A stretch of DNA of 27,673 bases from JBDIAR01 sp039812545 (GTDB lineage: Bacteria; Actinomycetota; Actinomycetes; Actinomycetales; Dermatophilaceae), in NCBI GenBank assembly GCA_039812545.1, contig JBDIAR010000019.1:1-27673 (forward strand). Direction: 5' to 3'. This document shows positions 15,074-22,082 of this stretch, piece by piece. Both the position numbers and the translations under genes were made by a program. Positions within the stretch are counted from its first letter, which is position 1; every line of letters starts with the position of its first letter. Below the pieces are notes generated by a model that was not told where the DNA came from, searched no databases, and worked only from the letters and a program-made list of their open reading frames with translations.

Positions 15074-16924
15074 GTGCAGGGCCCAGCTCCCGGTTCTCTC
15101 ATCGCCGGCCGGTATGCCCTGGCCCGGCAGATGGAGTCACATCAGGACTACCAGCGGTGGGCCGCTGCGGACCAGGTTCTCGGCCGCGACGTATGCCTGT
15201 ACCTCCTGCCCGCCGACAGCGCGAACGCCGCCGCGGTCGTCGACGCCGGTCGACAGGCGGGCGCGCTGCAGGACCCGCGGTTCGTGCGCGTCCTGGACGC
15301 CGATGTCGACGGGGACCTGGCCTATGTCGCCGAGGACCTCGTCGCGGTGTCGGACTCCCTCGTCGGTCTCCTCGCCGAGGGACCGCTCGGGTCCGAGGAC
15401 GCCCGCCGCGCCGTCGGCGAGGCGGCCACCGCGCTGGCCCGCGCCGAAGCCCGCGGCCTGCACCACCTGGCGCTGACCCCGCACAGCCTGTACCTCCTGG
15501 ACGACGGCCAGGTGAAGGTTCGCGGCGTCGCCACCCGCGCCGCCCTGGCCGGACTGGACCACACCGACCCCGCCGAGGCCAGCCGGATCGACGCCGCCGG
15601 CCTCGTCGCCCTGCTGTTCGCCGCCCTCACCGGCCGCTGGCCCCAACCCGAACACCGCGACGGTATGCCGGTGCTCGCCGATGCCGAGGCGGCCGGGTTG
15701 GCGGGCGTTCAACCGGGCGACGACGACCGACTGGATCCGGGACGACTGGCGGACGGCATACCGGACGACCTGCGTGAGCTGTGCGCGACCCTCGGGACGG
15801 ACGAGTTGCCGGCAAGCCCGCAGGAGGTGGCCCGCCACCTCGAACCGTGGACCGTCGTCGGCTCCGGCCTGGCCGGGGCCGCTGGGGCCGCCGCCGCTGG
15901 GACCGGCCCGGGTGCGGCCGTGGTTGGGGCGAACGGCGACGGCGGCTCCGACGGTGCCGCCGGCCCGTCGGGCTCGGACGCGCATTCCGAGGGCGGCGCG
16001 GTCACCGCGGCCCTCGGCACCGCCTGGTCGGTGAGCCGACGGGCGGCCGCCGGGGCCGCCTCCGCCGCCGGGCACAAGATCGAGGAACTGCGCGACCGCA
16101 CCGAGGCCCGCCGTTCGGAGGCACAACGCCGAGCCGAGGACGAACAACGCCGGCGAGCCGCCATGCCGGGCATCGACGAGACGCTGGCGACCGCTCCTGC
16201 AGCCCCGCCCGAGGCGGCGGCGCCCATCTTGCCCGGGCCGATCGAGAAGCCGTCCACGCGCTCGACCGTCATCCTGCTCTCACTCATCCTGGTGTTGCTG
16301 CTCGGGGCGGCGGCCTTCGCGGCTCGTGGGCTGTTCGCGCCGGTCGGCACGCATCCGCCGGTCACCGCGTCCCCGACCGTCTCGAAGGGTTCGACCACCG
16401 GGGCGCAGGCTCCGGTCACCGGTACCACCGGCCCGGGCGGCACGGCCGCACCGACGACGTCGGCCCCGGTCAATGTGATGCCCGGGGAGCCGATCACGCC
16501 GAAGGGTGTGACCGTGTTCAACCCGAGCGGTGGCCCGGACGAGGGTTCGGGGTCGGCGCCCAAGGCCATCGACGGCGATGTCACCACCCAGTGGCGTTCG
16601 CGGTGGTCGACCCGGGCCGACTGGTTCGGCCGCAAGACCGGGCTCGGCCTGATCGTGGACCTCGGCAAGGCGCAGCCGGTGGGCAGCGTCGCGCTGACGT
16701 TGCCGGCCGCTCCGCAGGACCTGCAGATCTTCGTCACCTCGGCGCCGTCGATGGCCGGCGTGCAGGCGGTCGCCGACAAGCCCGGTTCCTCCGGCCAGTT
16801 CACGGTGACCCTGGCTCGGCAGGTGACCGGCCAGTACGTCATCGTCTGGATCACCAAGATGGGCCAGGCCGAAAGCCCGACGCAGTTCCGGGCGATGATC
16901 AACGAGATCAAGGTCACGACGTGA
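15074..16924 (+). CDS. Catalytically dead kinase-like protein with discoidin-like ectodomain (MviN C-terminal module)
   Basis: A 616-residue single-pass protein. Residues about 10-260 are a protein-kinase fold without catalysis: no glycine loop, the VAIK lysine region reads VCLYLLP, the HRD loop reads HHLALTPHS and DFG reads RGV. A charged coiled-coil-like stretch follows (about 335-365), a transmembrane helix near 397-420 and an ectodomain resembling an F5/8-type sugar-binding fold (AIDGDVTTQWRSRW, LGLIVDLGKAQPVGSV). This is the architecture of the C-terminal half of M. tuberculosis MviN (Rv3910), whose N-terminal half is the lipid II flippase MurJ. Here it is a separate gene with its own GGGGAGG ribosome site and GTG start, and MurJ is missing. 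Probable role: binding an FHA-domain partner and controlling peptidoglycan synthesis. Confidence 0.85.
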   Translation: MQGPAPGSLIAGRYALARQMESHQDYQRWAAADQVLGRDVCLYLLPADSANAAAVVDAGRQAGALQDPRFVRVLDADVDGDLAYVAEDLVAVSDSLVGLLAEGPLGSEDARRAVGEAATALARAEARGLHHLALTPHSLYLLDDGQVKVRGVATRAALAGLDHTDPAEASRIDAAGLVALLFAALTGRWPQPEHRDGMPVLADAEAAGLAGVQPGDDDRLDPGRLADGIPDDLRELCATLGTDELPASPQEVARHLEPWTVVGSGLAGAAGAAAAGTGPGAAVVGANGDGGSDGAAGPSGSDAHSEGGAVTAALGTAWSVSRRAAAGAASAAGHKIEELRDRTEARRSEAQRRAEDEQRRRAAMPGIDETLATAPAAPPEAAAPILPGPIEKPSTRSTVILLSLILVLLLGAAAFAARGLFAPVGTHPPVTASPTVSKGSTTGAQAPVTGTTGPGGTAAPTTSAPVNVMPGEPITPKGVTVFNPSGGPDEGSGSAPKAIDGDVTTQWRSRWSTRADWFGRKTGLGLIVDLGKAQPVGSVALTLPAAPQDLQIFVTSAPSMAGVQAVADKPGSSGQFTVTLARQVTGQYVIVWITKMGQAESPTQFRAMINEIKVTT

Positions 16925-16943
16925 CCGCAGCCGCGGCGGCCAC

Positions 16944-17573
16944 GTGAGCACCCAGTTCGACGTGGCGGCCAAGAGCGACGCCGACCTCGTGGCCGACCAT
17001 GTCGCCGGTGATCCACGCGCCTTCGCCGAGATCTACCGGCGCCACCGGGACCGGTTGTGGGCGGTCGCGCTGCGCACCTGCGGCGATCGGGAGATGGCCG
17101 CCGACAGTCTCCAGGACGCCTTCATCGCGGCCTTCCGGCGAGCCGAGTCCTATCGCGGGGAGGCCGCCGTCACGACCTGGCTGCACCGCATCGTCGTCAA
17201 CTCCTGCCTGGACCGCCTCCGCCGTCGCAAACCGACGACCGAACTCCCGGAGTACGACCTCACCGACGGCACGGACGCCGCCGGTGCCGTCGACATCCGC
17301 CTCGACGTGCGCCGCGCCCTGGACAGTCTGCCCGAGGGACAGCGCGCCGCCCTGGTCCTGGTCGACATGCACGGCCTGCCGGTGGCCGAGGCCGCGCAGA
17401 TCCTCGACGTCGCCGAGGGGACCATCAAGTCCCGGTGCGCCCGCGGACGGGCCGCGCTGGCCGAGGCGCTGGGCCTGGTGACCCGAGCCGATGGGACCCG
17501 GGGCTATCCCGACGACGACGACGCACCCACCGGTCGCCTGCCCGGCGCCGAACCGCCCCCGCCGGCGACTTGA
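16944..17573 (+). CDS. sigM: ECF RNA polymerase sigma factor SigM
   Basis: A 209-residue ECF sigma factor. Region 2 covers about residues 25-95 (FAEIYRRHRDRLWAVAL, DSLQDAFIAAFRRAESYRG, TTWLHRIVVNSCLDRLRR) and region 4 about 130-180 (LPEGQRAALVLVDMHGL, then the helix-turn-helix LDVAEGTIKSRCARGRAAL). Position between the MviN-type module and trxB matches sigM of Actinomycetota, a sigma factor of envelope and redox stress. It begins 19 nt behind the pseudokinase stop with GTG and no distinct ribosome site. The short tail after region 4 is Asp/Pro-rich. Its likely anti-sigma follows at 17853 behind an ECF promoter. Confidence 0.93.
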   Translation: MSTQFDVAAKSDADLVADHVAGDPRAFAEIYRRHRDRLWAVALRTCGDREMAADSLQDAFIAAFRRAESYRGEAAVTTWLHRIVVNSCLDRLRRRKPTTELPEYDLTDGTDAAGAVDIRLDVRRALDSLPEGQRAALVLVDMHGLPVAEAAQILDVAEGTIKSRCARGRAALAEALGLVTRADGTRGYPDDDDAPTGRLPGAEPPPPAT

Positions 17574-17650
17574 CCCGACTCCCCACCCGCGCAGGTATGC
17601 CGCGAATCTGTATGTATGCGGAGGTTCTATCGGTATGCCGGGGCGTGCGT

Positions 17651-17677
17651 GGGAACCGGACGGCACCGCCGGACGTC
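17651..17677 (+). promoter_or_regulatory. ECF (SigM-type) promoter: GGGAACC-N16-CGTC
   Basis: GGGAACC at 17651-17657 and CGTC at 17674-17677 are 16 nt apart, an exact fit to the SigM consensus reported for Mycobacterium as I recall it (GGGAACC, 16-17 nt, CGTC). It lies 78 nt behind sigM and about 175 nt before the GTG of the anti-sigma-like gene, whose expression it should drive. Confidence 0.7.
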
Positions 17678-17852
17678 ACAGGTTCGTGACGGGCTGTGGC
17701 CGGACCGGCACCCACGCCGCAACGCCGCGACCAGCGACTCGGTTCCGCCCCGCGCCACCCGACGCAGCTGACAGCACGACCGACCCGACCCACAGGCACG
17801 ACCCGAACCGACCAACACGACCGACCCGCACGACCCTGAGGAGGGAGACCCC

Positions 17853-18674
17853 GTGACCGGCAGCAATCCACCGCAGCGGGACACCTCCCCGCCCGGTGAG
17901 CCGTCCGTCGACATCGACGACGCCGTCGCCGCGCTGCTGCGCTCGTTGCCCGAGCCGGGCCCGCTGCCGGCCGACATCGCCCGGCGGATTGAGGCCGCCC
18001 TTGAGGCCGAACAACTGGCCCGGGGCGCCACCCCCATCCCAGAACCAGAACCCACCCTCTCCTCCTCCGGGGCCGACACGCTCCCACTCACCCCGATCGA
18101 GAGCGGCCGACGGCGGTCGGGTCGTCCCGGTCGTCCGGGACGGTCGAGCTGGCTGATCGGAGCAGCGGCAGCCGCCGGCCTGGTCGCCGTCGCCCTGGGC
18201 GGCAGCTTCCTGCAACATCGCAACGCCGGCACCGCCGCAGTCCCCCGGCTGCCCGATGCGGTCGTCGGTTCGGCGCCCTCCACCGATCCGGTCGGCGTCC
18301 AGCCCACCACCGGCACGCTCGGCGAGCACATCTACGCCTCGCGCACGGCATACAGCCGGACGAATCTGGCCACCATGGTCGCGACCCGATTCACCACCCC
18401 GGGAACCCCCCTCCATCCGTTGGCGGGTGAGTCTCCGGCGCTCGGGCCGTTGGCGAGCCCGACGGGGGTGGCCTCGTGCGCGGGCGCGCTGTCGATCCCC
18501 GCCGGCAAGGTGGTCATGGTGGACCTGGCGACCTTCGAGGACCAGCCGGCCGCCGTCATCGTCACCTCCGGGCAGAACGCCGGCACCGTCGATGCCTACG
18601 TCGTGATCCGGACCTGCCCAGCGGGCGGGCAGCTGCTGCTGGACCACCGGATCGGGCTCGCCCTGCCGTCCTAA
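17853..18674 (+). CDS. Probable anti-sigma-M factor (single-pass membrane protein)
   Basis: A 273-residue protein with a cytoplasmic N-terminal domain (VDIDDAVAALLRSLPEP, LPADIARRIEAALEAEQLA), a transmembrane helix around residues 100-121 (WLIGAAAAAGLVAVALGGSFL) and an ectodomain with two cysteines (VASCAGAL, IRTCPAGG) that may form a disulfide. Sequence signatures for a zinc anti-sigma domain (HxxxCxxC) are absent. The role is inferred from position (as Rv3912 after sigM), the N-terminal helices and the SigM-type promoter in front. GGAGGGAG precedes GTG 17853. A 279-nt leader holds two GGCATAC-type words near 17594 and 17634 besides the promoter. Confidence 0.75.
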   Translation: MTGSNPPQRDTSPPGEPSVDIDDAVAALLRSLPEPGPLPADIARRIEAALEAEQLARGATPIPEPEPTLSSSGADTLPLTPIESGRRRSGRPGRPGRSSWLIGAAAAAGLVAVALGGSFLQHRNAGTAAVPRLPDAVVGSAPSTDPVGVQPTTGTLGEHIYASRTAYSRTNLATMVATRFTTPGTPLHPLAGESPALGPLASPTGVASCAGALSIPAGKVVMVDLATFEDQPAAVIVTSGQNAGTVDAYVVIRTCPAGGQLLLDHRIGLALPS

Positions 18675-18705
18675 TGGGAGCTGCCCTCCGGCCCGCTCGA
18701 GTCGT

Positions 18706-18764
18706 GGTTGCATTGACCTAGGTTGCATTGATCCCCCGCTGCAATTGATCCCAGGTTGCATTCA
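18706..18764. repeat. Four imperfect direct repeats upstream of trxB
   Basis: GGTTGCATTGA at 18706 and 18721, GCTGCAATTGA at 18738 and GGTTGCATTCA at 18754 form an array with 15-17 bp spacing ending 36 bp before the trxB ATG. The area is more A/T-rich than the rest of the window. It may be a regulator array or remains of a tandem repeat; no SigR-type GGAAT-N18-GTT promoter is seen. Confidence 0.6.
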
Positions 18765-18799
18765 TCCCAACCGGCACGAGAACGATGGAGAACAGGACC

Positions 18800-19744
18800 A
18801 TGACCGAGCAGGACCAACACGTGCGCAGCGTCATCGTCGTCGGCTCCGGGCCGGCCGGGTACACCGCCGCCATCTATGCGGCCCGCGCCGACGTCCGCCC
18901 GCTGGTGTTCGAGGGGTCCGTGACCGCCGGCGGCGCCCTGATGAACACCACCGAGGTCGAGAATTTCCCCGGGTTCCGTGAGGGGATCATGGGTCCGGAC
19001 CTGATGGACAATATGCGCGCCCAGGCCGAACGCTTCGGGGCCGAACTCGTCACCGACGACGTCACGGCGCTCGACCTCACCGGCCCGGTCAAGACGGTCA
19101 CCGACGGATCGGGCACCGTCCACCGGGCGCGCACGGTCATCCTGGCGATGGGTTCGGCATACCGGGAGATGGGCCTGCCGGACGAGAAGCGGCTCTCCGG
19201 CCGCGGCGTGTCGTGGTGCGCCACCTGCGACGGGTTCTTCTTCAAGGACCAGGACATCGCCGTGGTCGGCGGTGGCGATTCGGCGATCGAAGAGGCGACC
19301 TTCCTCACCAAGTTCGCCCGCTCGGTGACCATCGTCCACCGCCGCGACGCCTTGCGAGCCAGCAAGATCATGCAGGATCGTGCGTTTGCCAACGACAAGA
19401 TCCGGTTCGCGTGGAACTCGGTCGTCACCGCGATCCACGGCGACGCCAAGGTCACCGGGCTGACCCTGCAGGACACCGTCACCGGCGCCACCCGCGAACT
19501 GCCCGTCACCGGCGTCTTCGTCGCCATCGGACACGATCCCCGGAACGAGCTGATCCTGGGTCAGGTGGACGTCGACGAGGCCGGTTATGTCGTATGCCAG
19601 GAGCGCTCCAGCCGGACGAATCTGCCGGGGGTGTTCGCCTGCGGCGACCTGGTGGACCACACCTACCGACAGGCCATCACGGCGGCCGGTTCGGGATGCG
19701 CGGCGGCCCTGGACGCCGAACGCTACCTCGCCGACCAGGAATAG
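18800..19744 (+). CDS. trxB: Thioredoxin-disulfide reductase
   Basis: Low-molecular-weight FAD enzyme moving electrons from NADPH to thioredoxin. The 314-residue protein has the FAD loop VVGSGPAGYTAAIYAARA near residue 13, the redox centre WCATCDGFFF near residue 140, the NADPH loop VVGGGDSAIEEATFL with the HRRDALRASKIM patch and the C-terminal GVFACGDLVDHTYRQA FAD motif. ATG 18800 was chosen since GGAGA lies 8 nt upstream; the in-frame ATG at 18785 would place the first residues over that site. Followed 65 nt later by trxA, probably cotranscribed. Confidence 0.96.
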   Translation: MTEQDQHVRSVIVVGSGPAGYTAAIYAARADVRPLVFEGSVTAGGALMNTTEVENFPGFREGIMGPDLMDNMRAQAERFGAELVTDDVTALDLTGPVKTVTDGSGTVHRARTVILAMGSAYREMGLPDEKRLSGRGVSWCATCDGFFFKDQDIAVVGGGDSAIEEATFLTKFARSVTIVHRRDALRASKIMQDRAFANDKIRFAWNSVVTAIHGDAKVTGLTLQDTVTGATRELPVTGVFVAIGHDPRNELILGQVDVDEAGYVVCQERSSRTNLPGVFACGDLVDHTYRQAITAAGSGCAAALDAERYLADQE

Positions 19745-19809
19745 ATGCCGGGGCGGCGGCGCTTGCTGCATTACAGTCGATCCGCACACCGCATACCCGG
19801 GAGGAACCC

Positions 19810-20136
19810 ATGGGCACCATCGCCGAGACGACCGACGCGACCTTCGACGCCGACGTACTGCAGGCCAGCGGACCGGTCGTGGTCGACTTCTGGGCGCCGT
19901 GGTGCGGGCCGTGCCGCAAGGTGGCCCCGGTTCTGGAGGAGATCGCCACCGAACAGGCCGGCAAGGTCACCATCGTCAAGTTGAACACCGACGAAAACCG
20001 CGAGGTGCCGATGCGGTACGGGATCACCAGCATCCCAACCCTCAACGTGTACGTGGGGGGTCAGCTCGTGCACTCCGTCGTCGGCGCGAAGCCGAAGCCC
20101 GCCCTGTTGCGCGAGCTGGAGAGCTTCCTCAGCTGA
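19810..20136 (+). CDS. trxA: Thioredoxin
   Basis: A 108-residue thioredoxin with the canonical WCGPC active site (residues 31-35), VVVDFWAPW before it, and the cis-proline segment TSIPTLNVY. It recycles the APS reductase CysH (977-1711), ribonucleotide reductase and other disulfide enzymes using TrxB. GGGAGGA precedes the ATG. In mycobacteria cwlM follows this gene; here only 17 bp separate its stop from the convergent acetyltransferase gene, and that gap contains a GGCATAC word. Confidence 0.96.
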   Translation: MGTIAETTDATFDADVLQASGPVVVDFWAPWCGPCRKVAPVLEEIATEQAGKVTIVKLNTDENREVPMRYGITSIPTLNVYVGGQLVHSVVGAKPKPALLRELESFLS

Positions 20137-20153
20137 CGGCATACCCGCACGGG

Positions 20154-20816
20154 TCAGGCGCCGGTGATCCTCGGCTGGGACTCCGGCGCCGCCGCGCGGG
20201 TCTCGCCGACCGGCGCGGGACCGGACAACGGGCGGCGTAAACCGGCCACCAACCGGCGGGTCGCCCGGGCCATGTCGTCTCGCCACACCGCGGTACCGCG
20301 CAGATCCAGCCGCAGCCGCGGGTTCACGCGGTGCTCCCGCACAGTCTCGAACCCCACGGCGTGCAGGAAGGCGGCCGGCACCAGGCACCGTGAGCCCGTC
20401 GTCGTGGCATAGGCCTCGATCGCCCGGAACCCGCCGTCGTGGGCGTCCGCGGCAACCGCTCTCACCAGCGCGCTTCCCACCCCGGCACCGCGGAAGTCGG
20501 CGACCACCCGGACCGTCACCAACATCAACGCGTCCCGGGCGATCTGACCGGCGGCATACTCGACCCGGCGGGGCACCAGCCGAGCCGGCGCGGCACTGGC
20601 ATACCCGATGACGGCATCGTCCTCGACGGCGATCCAGCCGGCCGGGCTCCCTTGGGCCGTCACCGAAACGAGCCAATCCCGTTTAGTGGCAAGGGGATTC
20701 GCCATTGGGTCGGCGAGATCTGGAGCGGCGGGGAAGGTCTCCCAATGGGTACAGGACACGCAGGGTGGCGGCAGCGTGGGCGCCGAGTCGGCACCCAGTC
20801 GGCGCAGCTGTCTCAT
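20154..20816 (-). CDS. GNAT family N-acetyltransferase
   Basis: A 220-residue protein with a central GNAT fold: VIGYASAAPARLVPRRVEY as strand 4 region, LMLVTVRVVADFRGAGVGSALVRAVAADAHDGG with the acetyl-CoA loop RGAGVG (motif A), and FLHAVGFETVREH as motif B. The N-terminal 50 residues include a CxxC-like PPCVSCTHWE segment; related GNAT proteins beside parB in other actinobacteria begin in a similar way, as I recall. The acceptor substrate is unknown. It lies 36 nt downstream of parB on the same strand with AAGGCGG before the ATG, so it may end the parAB transcript. Confidence 0.82.
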   Translation of the reverse strand: MRQLRRLGADSAPTLPPPCVSCTHWETFPAAPDLADPMANPLATKRDWLVSVTAQGSPAGWIAVEDDAVIGYASAAPARLVPRRVEYAAGQIARDALMLVTVRVVADFRGAGVGSALVRAVAADAHDGGFRAIEAYATTTGSRCLVPAAFLHAVGFETVREHRVNPRLRLDLRGTAVWRDDMARATRRLVAGLRRPLSGPAPVGETRAAAPESQPRITGA

Positions 20817-20852
20817 CGGGGCCGCCTTGCTCTCCTCTGTTCGTCCGCCGGC

Positions 20853-22049
20853 TCAACCCAGGTGAGCCGCGGCGTGCTCGGTATGCCCGACGTGCTCGGT
20901 AGGCGTGGGGTGGTCGACATGCGGGGCGTCGTCCTGGTCGATCCCCAACAGCGCGGCGATCCGGTCCAGGTCCTCCAGCGTGGCGAATTCCACCGTGAGG
21001 CGTCCGCGACGGCGGCCGAGGTCGACCTGGACCCGGGTGTCCAGACGGTCGGCCAGCCGATGGGCGACCTGGTCGAGCCGCGGTGGGCGTTCGACCGCGG
21101 CGGAGGTCCGGCTCTTGGTCCGCTCGGGAGCCGCGCCCAGCGCGATGATCTCCTCGACCGTGCGCACCGAGAGCCCCTCGGCGACGATCCGCTGGGCCAG
21201 GCGTTCCATGGCGGCCGCGTCGGGGAGTGCGAGCAGCGCGCGGGCATGGCCGGCACTGAGGACGCCGGCGGCGAGTCGGCGGGCGACCAGCGGCGGCAGT
21301 TTCAACAACCTGATCGTGTTCGAGATCTGAGGACGTGAGCGACCGATCCGCTCGGCGAGCTCCTCGTGGCTGCAACCGAAATCGTCCAGCAGCTGTTGGT
21401 ATGCCGCTGCCTCCTCGAGCGGGTTGAGCTGGGCCCGGTGCAGGTTCTCCAAGAGGGCGTCCCGGAGCAGGGCGTCGTCCTCGGTCGCCTTGATGATTGC
21501 CGGGATGTGGGTGAGCCCGGCCGCGGTCGCGGCCCGCCAACGGCGCTCGCCCATGACGAGCTCGTACTGGATGGGGGCGGGCGAGCCGGCGTCGGTGGTC
21601 GCGTCGTCCGCGGATCGACCGTGTTCTCCCGTGCTGGCATCATCGAGCGGCAACGGCCGGACGACCACCGGTTGGAGCACGCCGATCTGGGCCACCGAGG
21701 TGGCGAGTTCGGCCAGCTGGTCCTCGTCGAAGACCTGGCGGGGCTGGCGCGGGTTCGCCCTGATCGCGGCGACCGGGATTTCGGCATACCGGACGCCGTC
21801 GATGGGGCGCAGCCCGTCGGATCCGGCGGGCAGGACCGTACCGGGTTCGTCCGCCGGGCCGGCCTCCTGACCCGTTCGGAGCTCGGGGGAGCCATCGACC
21901 TCGCTCTGCTCGGGGGGCCGGCCGTCCCCGAAGAAGACGTCGACGGGCCGCTCGGGTCGTGCGAATGTCCCGCCGGCACTCTGTCCCGATGGGCCGGCGG
22001 GAATCAGCGCGCCCAATCCGCGACCGAGCGCTCGTCTCTTCTCGTTCAT
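20853..22049 (-). CDS. parB: Chromosome partitioning protein ParB
   Basis: A CTP-dependent clamp that loads at parS and organises the origin region. The 398-residue protein starts with KRRALGRGLGALIP (the ParA-stimulating tail), then an N-terminal CTP-binding domain with GERRWRA, the helix-turn-helix region (CSHEELAERIGRSRPQISNTIRLLKLP) and a C-terminal dimerisation domain (RRGRLTVEFATLEDLDRIAALLG). It is longer than most: an acidic linker of about 80 residues after the tail and an insertion of about 25 residues between QPVVVRPL and the GERRW motif. It starts 33 nt after the parA stop; the two parS sites lie within parA. Confidence 0.95.
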   Translation of the reverse strand: MNEKRRALGRGLGALIPAGPSGQSAGGTFARPERPVDVFFGDGRPPEQSEVDGSPELRTGQEAGPADEPGTVLPAGSDGLRPIDGVRYAEIPVAAIRANPRQPRQVFDEDQLAELATSVAQIGVLQPVVVRPLPLDDASTGEHGRSADDATTDAGSPAPIQYELVMGERRWRAATAAGLTHIPAIIKATEDDALLRDALLENLHRAQLNPLEEAAAYQQLLDDFGCSHEELAERIGRSRPQISNTIRLLKLPPLVARRLAAGVLSAGHARALLALPDAAAMERLAQRIVAEGLSVRTVEEIIALGAAPERTKSRTSAAVERPPRLDQVAHRLADRLDTRVQVDLGRRRGRLTVEFATLEDLDRIAALLGIDQDDAPHVDHPTPTEHVGHTEHAAAHLG

Positions 22050-22082
22050 CTGCGTCCTTTGTCGGGCGTCGGTTCTGCTGGT

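Noticed and set aside
20137..20160. Terminator (acccg-ca-cgggt) between trxA and the acetyltransferase gene
   Set aside because: Only five base pairs with a two-base gap, partly made by the GGCATACC word; too weak to call.
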